NCBI GenBank assembly: GCA_002685535.1
Contig: NYXK01000109.1
Span: forward strand, 29,124 to 93,123
DNA: 64,000 nucleotides
Direction of reading: 5' to 3'
DNA from: Deltaproteobacteria bacterium
Lineage (GTDB): Bacteria; SAR324; NAC60-12
A program made the position numbers and the translations under genes. Numbering within the stretch: position 1 is the first letter of the stretch; the number at the start of each line of letters is the position of its first letter. Below, piece after piece: positions 52,913 through 64,000 of the stretch. Under the pieces are notes generated by a model. That model worked only from the letters and a program-made list of their open reading frames with translations. It did no database searches and was not told where the DNA came from.

Positions 52913-54095
52913 AAGGAGGCAGAGACAGGCTCGCTATCATGCGCTTTGGACTTGAACTTTTCTTGCCAAAGGCTTATCCAATTAAGTGCGCCAAAGTACC
53001 GAAGAAGATTCACTTCACCTTCACCACTAGTTGTTTATCCTCCATGGGAAGGGTCGTTCCTTACCAGCTTTGTGTGATGGAGATGCCTTTTCAAGTATTC
53101 CGTATTTCGTGGCCTAGATTAACCATCGGGGTGGGATTTTGAAGGCGGCACACAGGCCCCAAACCCTGCCTACGTCGTCGGGGACTCGCGCCACTTTCCT
53201 CAGTTGAACGCGGCATCGTCGTCCTCCCGTGTCCGCATGAGTATAGGCTCCAAGTGGAAAGACATTATCACTCGTTGATAGGAGCTATCCAGTTTGCCTC
53301 TATCTACGCTCACCATTCCTGATCCGCTATGGCAGCTGGACCGACTTTGCCCCAGAATATTGTGGAAGCGCCTAGGCTGCTTGATATGCATAGGATCGGT
53401 GAGATACAGGTCCGATTCAAATCCATAGCAAGATGGACTCTCTCTGCCTGGCTCTGAAACCTACTACTTCATCAGCTGGTGGCAAACCCAGTTAGGATCC
53501 CTTTGTTGATGTGGGTGGTCCCTGATCGTGGGAGCCTGTCTGGAGACCCGCTAGTCTGCGTGGATGCGTCGGAGGATGAACAGCTTTAGAAGCACTCGCC
53601 CCAAATTGCATGAGAGCCGTCTTAGCTCCGTCCGAGACAGCGCCACGGAGGATCATTCAAGGAACTGTCAGTGGCGAGGCAGCGGTAGCATCCTGAGCGT
53701 CAGCATGATCATTGTTACAATTTTAGCTCGGTGTGATCAACCAAACCTTGCTTGAACTGTGTGGTGGGTCTTCACATTTGTCACTACATGGCCGACCAGG
53801 ACGTTGATCTTCGCAGTCCTGGTTCCGCTTGTAAGTCTCAGGGTTCATGGGTACTAACTTTAGCTGGCTCCGAAGCTGTTGAGCTTTCGTCATGGCCTGG
53901 AGATTTTTGCCTGCGCTGAGTATTAATCACCTTGATGTTCGCAACATTCAACAACATTTTATAGATCCATGGTTCGTTACCTATCTAAAGAGTGAGCAAA
54001 AGAAGGTAAACCAATCCCGGTGTATGCTACGATACGGCTAACGAGATCACATCACAGATCAGCACCCTCCTGCTATAGATACAGCCGTAGAGCAA
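52913..54095. other. Gene-poor region
   Basis: About 1.2 kb with no convincing ORF; the ones at 53200 and 53564 have no features. It may contain the 3' UTR of the JmjC-SET gene and the 5' leader of the C2H2 gene. Confidence 0.4.
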
Positions 54096-55468
54096 ATGGA
54101 TCGTTTCCAAAGGTCTCAATTTCCAGATTCCGAGGGTTTCTCGGGATATTGGCCTGTATTGCACGAAGACCCTAGCATTGTTTCGTCAAACATCGACAAT
54201 GCTGCATTGAGTACGGCGCACTCCTTCACTTCTCTTGCCACCGCAGACGAAGTATTTGAGCCCTTATCTGCCGAGCCAAAAAGGCTTGCCAGCCATACAC
54301 AATTCTCCAAAGGCTCGGAGTTTTGCCAAGAGATATTCTTCGACTCTCCACCAATATGGCGCAATACCTTGACTTCCCTAGAATCTCAAGCATCACCTTC
54401 AACACTATTTGGGGAAGTGGTTCACCCACAGACAATAAATGCACCAACCAATGAACCTTTGGACTTCTCGCCGAATCGTTTATCCCCCAGGTATGTTCAA
54501 GATCGTCAAATAATTTAGTGGATATGTCCCTTATGTGACTGGTAACAGGGTCATGAGAGAACCAAAGCCGAGACAATCTACTGGAATCAGCGACCTGGCA
54601 GCCACCTTCAGATATCATCGCTCAGGAGAGATTTCGGAAACGCCCAATGAACCTCTAAGATTTGGCATTGACAATAGCGGTCGGGACCATCCATTATACC
54701 AAAATGTGACTCCTCATGGAGATGGGCTTTACCACTGCCCGTGGGAGGACCAGGAAGAGTGCCAGCACCAGCCAGCAAAGCTTAAGTGCGAATATGAGTA
54801 AGATTCTATTTAAGTCTGTTCTCTTGATTTTTAATACTGACCACATCATTTTGAATAGCAGACAGGTGGACTCCCATTTGAAACCTTACCGTTGCAAGGT
54901 CGCTGTCTGCGGGAATCCCCGTTTCTCTTCAACTGCTTGCCTTCTTCGCCATGAGCGTGAAGCTCATGGTATGCATGGACATGGGGACAAACCACACCTT
55001 TGCACCCACGAAGGCTGCGAGCGTAGTGTTCCAGGAAACGGTTTCCCCCGCCATTGGAATCTCCGAGACCATATCAAGCGTATTCATAATGACCTTGCAC
55101 CAACTGAAAGCAAAGCTATTAGATATGATTCCGTATCTGATGAGCTTACAAAAAGTAGGAAGCGTAAGGCCGACTCGACTGACTTGGAGGAGGCTCCGAA
55201 GAGCAGTGCTACTCCGCCAGCGGAGATCGGCCAGCTTCACGAATCAAGGTTGCTTGAACATTATCATCAGCACGAGCAGAGGCTCCTGGAAATTGTCAAA
55301 CAGCTTCACGACCCAAGGGACGCAAACAATATGCACCTGCTCTGGGGTGCCACCAACTGCATCACGGTAATGGCACAAACGATCGAACGAATTAAGGGGG
55401 TGTCAACATCAGGAAATGTTAAGCAAACAAACCCGACCAAGTCACCACGTCATTCGCAGACCGAATAA
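54096..55468 (+). CDS. C2H2 zinc-finger transcription factor, 416 aa
   Basis: Exons 54096-54490, 54549-54797 and 54862-55468 (1251 nt). The N-terminal half is acidic and Ser-rich. Zn-binding units are split over the last splice: YHCPWEDQEECQHQPAKLKC, VDSHLKPYRCKVAVC with LLRHEREAHGMHG, and HLCTHEGCERSVPGNGFPRH with LRDHIKRIH. This linked set is a common fungal C2H2 arrangement. The third acceptor is a NAGNAG (TAGCAG), so products differing by one residue (YE or YDR before QVDSH) are possible. The tail has a His/Glu-rich helix (EHYHQHEQRLLEIVKQLH). Targets unknown. Confidence 0.88.
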
Positions 55469-56146
55469 CGTGGGTCCTCTATCGCAGTTCTTTCCTTTCT
55501 ATCTGAGCTCAAACTTCCATTAGAGATGCTTAATATGTCCATGGCAACTTTGGGCTCGGATATGTGTACAATAGTATCTGGCTCTCGGATAAGCAAACTT
55601 TAGATTCGCGTTGCTCTTCGTTATGTTAATGAAATTAGCTCCCACTTGCTCGCGGACTTGGCCAGCGTGTCTGCGCCTTGAGTGAGGGATATTTCTATCC
55701 TTTCAGTGTCCTGCAGTGTCCATAACTTCATCCAACGGCTAAATCATCAATTATCAGATAGTAAATTCAAGTAACATGTTTTCCTAGCCAAACTGTCAAG
55801 GACCTCCTCGAAAAGTGTTTCAAAGCCAGTGTTTCAAGGCCGACGGGAGTTAATGCAGCAAAACAAGATGCTTCCATTTCTCTTCTAAACTCTAAACTCT
55901 AAACACATGCAAAACCAAACAAAAGTCATTACTCTAAGAAGCCTCCCAGAAAGCTCTCATAAAATACGCTCCTCACCATCCGAAAAAATCCTTCTCAGCC
56001 ATCGCAAACTTGTCTTCCAAGCAGGAAGGGACATTCCTTTGCCATTGCGTCTGAATCCATTAGCGTTCTCGCTCCACTGCACTAGTGAGAAGGCCACTTA
56101 CACTCCCGAGCAATGAATATCATTTCACCACTCATGAGTTTACCAT
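55469..56146. other. Convergent intergenic gap
   Basis: 678 bp between convergent genes. No gene or repeat recognised. Confidence 0.4.
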
Positions 56147-57092
56147 TCATTTCCCAGCTGGACCATTTATTTTATCAGTACTGTGTGAATCAATCCTAGA
56201 ACTCTTTCGTAATGGCTTCTCAAATCCACCCCCTTCTAATATACTCTGCAGGATGGAACGTAATGACTCCAAAATCATCTTGAGGGGTGAAGAACGGTAG
56301 ACTTCCGTACTGATCTGCCCCAACGCGGTGGACCTCTTGAACTTCAGCAATCTCATACGCTCTTCGTTGCATTTTGCACGGCCCTGGAAACGTGGCACTG
56401 ATACCAAGCAGATGTGGAGACTTCTAAGGTCTTGACACCTCTCAATAGCTCGGAGAACCCTAGTGATTGAAATATCACTGTCCAGATGTAAGGACAGGTG
56501 CCTTACATAGTTGACTCTTTCTGGAGATAGGAAGCGCTCTAGGTTCGTCCCGTCCATCGCAAATTTGTTTTGACGGTAGAACACAGCGACGGCCTCTGTA
56601 TATATCTGCTTGGAAGTTCGGAAGATAGCTAATCTTCTGGATCGATGGCCTTTTGAAGAATGCAGTCCGAAATCGATTGGCGAATCCTCGACGAGAGTCC
56701 ACTCCAAAACCATCCTTCGAATCTCCTCCGGGAACCTGCCAAAATCTAACGGTCCTTTCAGGATTTCAAGCCCTGTAAGACTGTAGATAATGAATTTAAC
56801 CCTTTGGGGAATTATATTAGAATACTCACTAGAAGATCTTGTGTTCGGTTCTTGAGAGCTCCTCATTTTGTTCACGCTCTTGACGTCGACAATAGTCAAT
56901 CTTTTGCTCAAATTTGATTTGCCTTTGACGAAACATGTCAATTATGCAAGAAAGCTCCCTTTCATTGGAGTTGACCTCGTCAATGAGCGTATCCACTTGT
57001 GAAGAGAGGGACTGTATTGAATGCTGAAGGTGCCTCTTTTCTGTCTCTGCTAGGCTGAGGTCATGGCGGACTTCATCTAAAAAGCTTGCCAT
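56147..57092 (-). CDS. Coiled-coil plus 2EXR/F-box-like protein, 298 aa
   Basis: Two exons, 57092-56830 and 56780-56147 (897 nt); the TA|GTGAGT donor avoids the exon-1 stop. Exon 1 (MASFLDEVRHDL...) is a short coiled coil (LAETEKRHLQHSIQSLSSQV). Exon 2 is an F-box/2EXR-like domain: FGRFPEEIRRMVLEWTLVED, then LAIFRTSKQIYTEAVAVFY and LERFLSPERVNYVRHLSLHL, the common fungal pattern of a conserved start followed by an LR(K/R)TSKQIY.EA..V(L/F)Y block. It resembles the 58129 gene in layout but shares only the general family pattern. Confidence 0.75.
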
Positions 57093-58128
57093 GTTGCAGG
57101 TATTTGTTTTCGTCTTGCTGAGTCTGTGAAAAGAAAAAGATGAACTCGGCGGGGGGGGGGATGTTGGTTCAGATAGACCTTGGAGGAATAAATAGACCTG
57201 TTTCCAGCATTCTTCATCCAGTGGTAAATTGTTACCTCCCGTTCACCAATCCATGCTATTGCCCAATCGCGAGCTCCCGTTTCTCAATAGGAGGGCTGGA
57301 TGCGATTAACAAAACGCCGTGCCTTCTTTCATACATGAGTAATACACTACGCCAGCACCTGCCTGGATGCAAAGTGGAGCCACCATTTCCCAAGACGATA
57401 TCCATGCGTCGGAGTTGGGCACCATGGAAGCACTTGCCTGAAATTGCATCAATTCCGGCATCTTTCGGGCTGAGACGGCCCAGCTGATAGTTGACCAAGG
57501 CAAAAGTCAGGGCGCGGCTGTGATGGCATGTTTGCTTGCCATGGGAAGGTTTATGCGTTGGCAAATGAGCAATTCAAACGTCAATGGAGCAGCCAAGGTG
57601 GAGCCATTTGTTACCATTGTACTACGAAAAATGGCCACTTGCGCGAGCATCATTGCCCTTTTTGCTGTCCGGTGAGGAGCTATGCTCGCAGACAATGTCA
57701 GCTAAGTAGTTGTGCCGCCTCTCCCCAGGCATCTCAGCATGACCAACTCAAGCCCATGAAGCCGGCACTTCCTCGGCATATAGTTGCTCCTGCCTGCTGC
57801 TTTATGACGCCAGTGATAGTGATAATTCGTTTGCTGAAGCATGTGCAGCTCAAGTGCAACGGTTCTCAAGTCCCTGTTGAATCCCTCCACGATCATCCTT
57901 CCTGCTACATGACACATGGTGACGCAGCTCTACTGGTAGCGATATGTCGACGCTCAGCTATGATGTGTCATGCGTCGAAGCAGGTACTAATCCTTAGTTG
58001 TCCCATGGAGCCTTTAGCCATATAATAAGTTCTTTGCCTCTTCAAAATTTTCTCTTAACAAAGTCCAAAACAAACCAGGTTGTGACTGCTCTCATCACCC
58101 CAAATATTCTGTTTTCCCACACTCAGCC
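57093..58128. other. Intergenic region with a G10 run
   Basis: About 1.04 kb between divergent genes. A run of ten G at 57151-57160 lies ~60 bp 5' of the minus gene. ORFs 57256-57564 (-) and 57528-58025 (+) are unrecognised and judged non-coding. Confidence 0.35.
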
Positions 58129-59029
58129 ATGGCCGCGTCTGCACTCGAGCCTACATTAAACAACAGTATCCTCACCAAGCTTCCTGTAGAAGTTCGTTTA
58201 ATGATATACGTCCTTCTTTTGGTCAGCGACAGGCCGATACCGATCACATACACACGGATTATACACAGAAATCGTTCCACTTCCCATCCTCGAGAAGACT
58301 TACATTGCCTCCCAGCTCATTTCATTGCAATCCTCAAAGTATGCAAACAAATCTACAAGGAAGCTGAGACAGTTCTGTACAAGTCAAACTGCTTTTTCTT
58401 CGCAAGGCCACGACAGGATCTTGGTGTTTTTCTGACATCAATAAGTGAACAAGCTTATACATCGATTACAAGTCTCGCGTTACGGTACCCACTCGGAGAC
58501 CGGTACACGATTGACTTGTTGTCAGGCTGTCAAAATCTGAACGAGGTCGTCTTCTTTGGGAATAGAGTTCGGATATCAGGGAATTGGTACACGGAAGACT
58601 GGTTGACAGGCTTGCTACCTCGGAAAGACGCTACCTATGTTCAGGAGTTCGAAAAAACACCCAAATATCTCGTTCCTTACTTGGAAGGATTGCGCGTTCG
58701 GTCATTCAAATTCTGTCCAAGTGCAGTGCTTTTGAGAACACGGGCAGACATTTCCCGCTCGATGCCCTGGACGGAAATCACGAAGCCTGGCCGGTGGAGA
58801 GAGGCTCCTAGACTAACCCCTAGCCAAGTGTCATTTAAAGAGCTTGTAACGGGACGTGGGTGCGAGAGAACCAAAGCCCAACAGAAGAGGGCGACAGAAA
58901 GCCGGGGTTGCAAGGTGAGTAGACCTAACCCCCATTGAACTCTACAGATTTCTAATCGAATTTCAGCTTGAGCGTTTCCGTTATTGTAAATACTTTATCG
59001 AAACGCACCGGGATTGGCATTTGGAATAG
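58129..59029 (+). CDS. 2EXR/F-box-like protein, 282 aa
   Basis: Two exons, 58129-58914 and 58967-59029; a GTGAGT...TTTCAG intron replaces the track stop with LERFRYCKYFIETHRDWHLE. The N terminus reads ILTKLPVEVRLMIYVLLLVS, followed by FIAILKVCKQIYKEAETVLYKSN, the fungal 2EXR/F-box-like pattern. The later part is basic (CERTKAQQKRATESRGCK). Function unknown. Together with the 12, 37 and 56 kb genes this makes four proteins of this general type in the window. Confidence 0.8.
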
Positions 59030-60698
59030 CTTTATTGGCGAATTAAAAGGATGAGGGGCAAGCTAGCAAGACGACAGGGTTGTGGGCAACAATTAAACTT
59101 GGACGGTAGTGAAGTCATCTGCAATTTGGGAGGAGTAGGACAAATGCCTGGGCGAGGGGTACTGCCCATGACAAAGAGTTTGGGGAGCTGTACAATACAA
59201 TGATGCCGTCGAATAAATGAACGCAATTTTAAGTGCAATCTACTAGTTATCTCCGGACGTGGAGGTCGGACGTGACTTGAACCTACCTTTCAGTCTTTAC
59301 GTGTATCTCCTGGTGCCACTGGACCTCATTCTGGACTTGAATGGCTGCTCAAAGAGTCCAAACGTTTATGCACACATTGGATTCGTAACCATGGGAATAC
59401 ATGTTAAAGCCTAAAAGACCGAACGGTTGTCATGGGTAAACAATTTCAATGAGTTTTCTAGATTTACTTGTGCTTGAATCCTTGAACATGGTTCGCGAGA
59501 TCGCTGTGCTGAATGTTCACGCAAGCCCGGGTCGGATGAAACTTTTTCCGTATAGGGCCTCCTCGGTTAACGACCGAGTCTATTATATTTTCTGCATCAT
59601 CACTTCCTCGACCGGCAATGCTTCAACTTCTACTGAATTCACTTAGTGGCCATGCTTATTCCCTCAAAACTCCTCCACAACCTCTACACGCATGCGCTTC
59701 CTTCAATCATATCATAGAATTCTCCTCGCCAGCCGCAGATTCGTGCATCTTCCCTTTATGAGAGCTCTCATCTCGAAGTTGCTTGATCATCTCTAACGTG
59801 CTATCTACCTTCATTTCGTCCTTCTTACTTGCTCTCTCGACGTTGTCAAGCCTGTATCGAGCTTTGTAAACTAGTAACTCACCAATCCGTGTTAGATAAC
59901 GTTATCAGTCTTTCCTTAGCATAGCTCAGCTCCCCTTCTGCTCGACATGAAGCATCGGAAAGAGATAGGTCCGAAGTCCGAATTCACATTCCGCGGGCGC
60001 CTGGTCCTCCCAGTTTGTAGCTCAGATCACGTCCTCTTCATCTGCGTCGAAGCGGATCATGACGTCCCTTTCATGCGTCGGAGCATAAACAGGCCGCTCT
60101 GTCACCTACCTGTATCATGGGTGCCACCCCTTCCTACTGCCTAATTCATGATAGCGGAGCCATGATGATGATCAAGTGGAAGTAGATCAGCTGTGATGAC
60201 GGATCCATGCGATTAACGTCAAGTTGCTAAACATACCTCATGGGTGAGGCTACAATGGTAGGGTTCATGGACCTGCATGAATGACTTAACTTGTGCCGTG
60301 GAGCTAAAGGAATTACCAGGGAAGCGTCTGCTTGGCTGCATTCACCGTTCGACATGGATAATTCAGTTCCTACCGTTTGGGCATCATGCAGGGCGCCGGC
60401 GATACGGAGAAGTGATGCTCGACGTCATGGTCTCGGAGAGAGTAAGGCCATTAAGGGTCGGCATGAATACTCAACTCGTCCGGTGAAGCCAGCTCCGGTT
60501 GGACCCATGACCATCATCCTTCTTACCGCTAATGCGAAGAATGGGAAGCGATGCTCCACATCAAAGGCTCAGCGACAATAGCATCCATGGATTTCCATGG
60601 ATTGCCCCTCGCAGCCGACGACCATAACTACCTCTCCCATCCCATCTCCTCCTCCTCTCTGCAGTCACCTTGTACCGTATCTTCTTTCAACCCGCATT
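59030..60698. other. Longest gene-poor gap
   Basis: About 1.67 kb with only short unrecognised ORFs. I see no clear repeat. Possibly a long promoter or decayed sequence. Confidence 0.4.
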
Positions 60699-61743
60699 AT
60701 GTCGTCAGTACAACCCAGTTATTGGAATTTCATGAGTAACCATGGGCTTCCGGGCTCTTTCTCTGAGCAAAGTTACTGCCTAGACAGACACCATGGGCTG
60801 CCAGGCTCTTTCTCTGAGCAAATTCGCGACCTAGCCAGACCTCAGAGTATGTGCGTATCTAGCTGTGGGACTTTAACTAAAATAGCATAGGAAACATTTC
60901 TTCTACAACAGACGGTGATATCGACGATATTGATAACGGCGACGTCCCACTTGCTGAAAAGATGATCGACGAGAGTCACAAGAACGTCCCAAAATTCGCA
61001 AACAAGAGCCGGAAGCGCAAGCCCACCGGACAGGTCCCATTTTCAGTTGATGTTGACGGGGATTCGGAGCCATCTCAGAAACGTCATTGTGGCCAATCCC
61101 CAAGTTTCTCTGAAGCAATTCCTGGACGAGATCCCGCCGTGGAAGTTATCGACCTTACCATCGAAGTCATTGACCTCACTGTCGATGTCGAGCATTGCGC
61201 TATTTGCTCAAATGTCCTTGGGCAGGGCCAAGGCTATGTCTCGCGCATGTTTGTTTTTACGACATGTGGCTGTGTATGGTATTCCACCCGGTGGTCTAGT
61301 GAATGAGCTGACACTTTCATTGCAGGTCTTGTGCGGCGAATGCCTTCTTGGTAACATCCAAGAACAGGAACGCGAATCCAGCTCTGTAATCAAAGATGTC
61401 TGGTGCCCTAAGAGTGACCACTTTGATAAAGGGACACAAGAGGCCTGTCAAATCTTTGGACTTGAATGCGCGATTTGCTACACGCCGTCAGCCGATGAAA
61501 TTGATCAAGGGGCGCCGCAGGGGAGTGATCTGATTCGGACATCATGTGGTAAGTCTTGTTCACATCTCAGATATAGATAGTGGTCTGACCACAATAGGTC
61601 ACACATTCTGCCGTAGGTGCATTCGACGGTGGGCTGTAGAACAAAGAATGAAGAAGTGCCCTTCTTGCAGATTGAACCTGCACTGGGAGGGAAAGCAGTG
61701 TTGCCGTTTCAAAACTATTCAGCGTGGGCTTGTTTGTGGATGA
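60699..61743 (+). CDS. RING-finger protein with tandem SUMO-interacting motifs, 299 aa
   Basis: Four exons: 60699-60846, 60891-61273, 61326-61548 and 61598-61743 (900 nt). The N terminus has a 17-residue duplication (GLPGSFSEQ...). A basic stretch (KSRKRKPTG) precedes VEVIDLTIEVIDLTVDVEHC, two adjacent VIDLT SUMO-interacting motifs. These run directly into CAIC...TTCGCVLCGECLL, an incomplete first Zn site, and a full C3HC4-type RING: CAICYTPSADE, CGHTFCRRCIRRW, CPSCR. Tandem SIMs plus RING are the hallmark of SUMO-targeted ubiquitin ligases such as RNF4 and Slx8. The assignment is an inference from motifs, since the N-terminal RING-like half is unusual. Confidence 0.82.
60741..60842 (+). repeat. 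51-bp in-frame tandem duplication
   Basis: CATGGGCTKCCRGGCTCTTT recurs at 60741 and 60792, encoding two copies of HGLPGSFSEQ in the RING protein. Confidence 0.8.
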
Positions 61744-62470
61744 GAACATCACGTACAGATTTTGGGTGCTCCAACGGTCATGAACAGATGCAATCTATCC
61801 CTCGTGTACTATTTTATACATGATCTCACTTTACACATCACCATTCTCTAATTTCAAAGGACAGAGGCGGCAGATGTCCCTCGTCCTATGCAGTGTTTCA
61901 GAAGTTGACTCGTCCTGAATTGGTAAAATGTCATTTGAGAATCTGTACACCCTCATGAATGTTTGCGCCTTTGACCGGAAGTATCATCGAAATACACAAG
62001 CCAGCTAAACCGCGGATGCCATCCATCCCATCCAAAGGAACATCACTTGAAGGCCAAGAATACAAGGTTGAGCACCTTTGCTTCATATGAGATCATCTGG
62101 GCAATCGGTCGATCTGCTCAACTTGGTTCGACACCACATGGCCGGAATGTCGCCCACGATAAGAGTTGATACGAGAAACCAGCGAGTCACAAGCACTGCA
62201 TGAATATCAGGGATCCAGGAGCAAATCGCCACCGAATCATTGCCCGAGAGCTAGTACTCCGTGAGTAAATCCGGGTCAATGGCTTTCTGGGCATGACGTT
62301 CAGAATCGAGGGTATCTGCCTTGCGCAGGACTCACTCCCTAGGCCCAAGATCAATGCGGTCTGAAGTATAAATATGAGCATCTCCCACCCCAATCCTGTC
62401 GTCAAGTTCATTCTAGTATCTCTCTTTCTTCAATAACACGTCCACACATCCATCTGGAACCTGGAGCATC
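61744..62470. other. Intergenic gap
   Basis: 727 bp between the RING and sirtuin genes, both plus strand. No gene or element recognised; 62187-62411 (-) is rejected. Confidence 0.4.
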
Positions 62471-63479
62471 ATGGCTAGACATCAGCGTGCTACAAAGCTA
62501 GCCGAGCGTCAACCTCGACGACACAAACCGTGCAATAAGCCAGCACCCACATGTCGCAGTCGCATGGGGGACGCAGGACGACCAAGCTACCTTGACATAC
62601 GCCAACTTACCGCGGGCTGTGGCCATCTCGCCGGCCAAGCTGAACGCCTCGCTGCGCTGCGAGAGATATTTTCCACTCGAAAGAAGATTGCGGTCGTAAG
62701 TGGCGCTGGCATCTCTGTGAATGCGGGCAGTGAGTCTTCCACCTCTCCGATGCATGAGATAATTCATCTAATATACTCTTGTAGTCCCCGACTTCCGCAA
62801 TAGTTCCGGCCGCAACTGCAGCCGCAACCTGTTCGATGTACGGGTCAACAGCTCAGATTTCCACGAGATGATTTCTAATATGGGAACTTGTGCTTCCCAA
62901 GCCGACCCCACCAAGTTTCACCACCTTCTCAATTGCTTCGCTGGGACAGACCGGCTCCTCTGTAATCTCACGCAGAATATCGACTGCCTTGAGGACAAGT
63001 TGCCTTTGTTGTCTAGCAAGACTGTCCAACTTCATGGGCGACTGGATACGCTGGTTTGTCAGAGGCGAAGCAGTCATGCCTTCCAGGTAGCCCCAGAAGA
63101 CTTTCAAGCAAGGATTATGTCACCGTGTCCAGATTGTGAGACGGTTGATAAGGAACGAGTGCAGATGGGGAAACGATCACACGGTGTTGGGGTGCTACAA
63201 TCCAAAATACTCCTCTATGGGGCCGGACCAGAGTCCGTGATTGGAGATAAATTGTTGGACGAGCTGTTTCAAAAGGTGGACGCAGTCATTATTGCGGGGA
63301 CAAGATTGCAGATTAAGTCACCGAACAGACTCGCAGCAGAACTGTGTCGAGCGGCAAAATGGAGGAACGGCCTCACCGTGTGGGTTAACAAAGAGCGGCC
63401 GCCACGGGAGTTTGAATCTCTTCTGGATTATGTGGCACTTGGGGACTGCGATGAGTTTGCTTCGTTGATTGCGGCATAG
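62471..63479 (+). CDS. Sir2-family NAD-dependent deacetylase (Hst-like), 317 aa
   Basis: Two exons, 62471-62729 and 62785-63479 (954 nt); the intron (GTGAGT...TTGTAG, phase 1) falls exactly in the NAD-binding loop and restores GAGISVNAGIPDFR. Catalytic-core motifs follow: CNLTQNIDCLE, and VQLHG with the active-site His. A zinc module reads LVCQRRS and CPDC, so the first CxxC appears to have only one Cys. Then come ILLYGAGPE and IIAGTRLQI. Class and order resemble Hst3/Hst4-type fungal sirtuins that act on histones. Reduced zinc cysteines make activity less certain. The basic N-terminal ~60 residues are unlike the family core. Confidence 0.88.
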
Positions 63480-63563
63480 CATAATAAAATTCGATTGTAT
63501 TGTACCTGGAGATGGGCCAGCCCATAACACGTGCCAAGCGTAGAAGACTCTGATCTAAAATAA

Positions 63564-64000
63564 TTATTCTGAATACGTGAACAGTTGACTTGCCGGTATA
63601 ATATGTCCCGCTTGGTTAGCGGATACAGGCCGAGGATTAGACCAGTAAGACATAGGATCATGGATTTCATACTCTGTCCCACGACGATCTGTTTCCCAAA
63701 TATCTTCAAGATTAAGAGAGAAGCCATCCGAAGAGAAATTATCGGAAAGGTACGCTCCTTGCCCGGTCATACTCTTCGATTCGGAGTCCTAGAGAACACA
63801 CCCGATAAAGGAAAGATTGTCCTATGCGAGAGAGGGCACGACAGTCATCTATTCTGATGTTTTGTATCCGAATCCTCAGCTCGGTAGTTTGCTTGTGTTC
63901 TAGAGTTGTACCTAGTGCCCTTGCTAAGACTTCTGTATTAACACAAGGTGCTAGTAGTCCTGGATCATAGAAATCCGGATCATAGTGTATTGTAATCGTG
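63564..64000 (-). pseudogene. Broken paralogue of the 20-kb F-box-like gene (runs off the right edge)
   Basis: Reading the minus strand from the window end, an open frame gives ITIHYDP...RIQNIRIDDCRALSRIGQSFLYRV, aligning with TIIIDYGPE...IQNITVPSCRGLIKFGRSFLHQV of the 20018 protein. It stops at ~63739. In another frame FSLNLEDIWETD...DPMSYW continues the match to FLEDIWERD...DPMSYL. About 90 residues between the two blocks are missing. A deletion plus frameshift is the simplest reading; an unusual intron cannot fully be excluded. The N-terminal part lies outside the window. The ORF track reports only the small C-terminal piece. Confidence 0.7.

Noticed and set aside
57528-58025. 165-aa Cys/His-containing plus ORF
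   Set aside because: Cysteines do not form a regular zinc pattern, and it lies in a divergent promoter region.

Overview
The window is fungal nuclear DNA. Genes are split by many short introns (about 45-75 nt, a few 130-150 nt) with GTRNGY...YAG ends. The families are typical of filamentous ascomycetes: 2EXR and F-box-like proteins, an FSH-type hydrolase, an Rds1-like ferritin-fold protein, DUF3455, DUF3723 and an RGG-rich Argonaute. I infer Pezizomycotina, perhaps Leotiomycetes; the class is a guess. The ORF track accepts GTG/TTG starts, so I moved several starts to ATG and rebuilt genes by joining exons. Every spliced model listed as a complete CDS has a length divisible by three.

Left block (1-11.4 kb): a full-length Argonaute with an intact slicer tetrad lies tail-to-tail with a giant gene (about 2,332 aa). 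That protein joins an N-terminal region, an SF1/UPF1-like helicase, an NFX1-type zinc-finger region and three CbxX/CfqX-type AAA modules, so it carries four P-loops. Its helicase half resembles ZNFX1/Hrr1-type RNAi helicases, so the pair is a plausible RNA-silencing locus.

Middle block (12-36 kb): small accessory genes. They are a 2EXR protein, a small secreted Cys protein, an Rds1-like protein, a BTB protein, two different fatty-acyl-CoA-reductase-like enzymes, an F-box-like protein, a Myb-like protein, a secreted cupin, a secreted DUF3455 protein, a membrane protein, an FSH serine hydrolase, an MCT-type MFS transporter, a pseudokinase and a bZIP factor. A G-rich 13-bp minisatellite recurs here, each time on the 5' side of a gene. 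One array sits inside a longer duplicated intergenic element.

Right block (36-64 kb): more accessory in character, with long gene-poor gaps and many in-frame tandem repeats. It holds another 2EXR gene, an orphan five-exon gene, a DUF3723 gene (a family often carried by Starship elements) preceded by a 72-bp tandem repeat, a repeat-rich coiled-coil gene, a KDM4-like JmjC plus SET fusion ending at a perfect 24-bp inverted repeat, a C2H2 factor, two F-box/2EXR-like genes, a RING protein with tandem SUMO-interacting motifs, a sirtuin, and at the right edge a broken paralogue of the F-box-like gene at 20 kb. No Starship captain (DUF3435) recombinase, rRNA, tRNA or CRISPR array was recognised.

Functional theme: several genes act on RNA silencing, chromatin or SUMO/ubiquitin (Argonaute, helicase-AAA, JmjC-SET, sirtuin, RING-SIM). 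Only the Argonaute/helicase pair is close enough to suggest a functional link.
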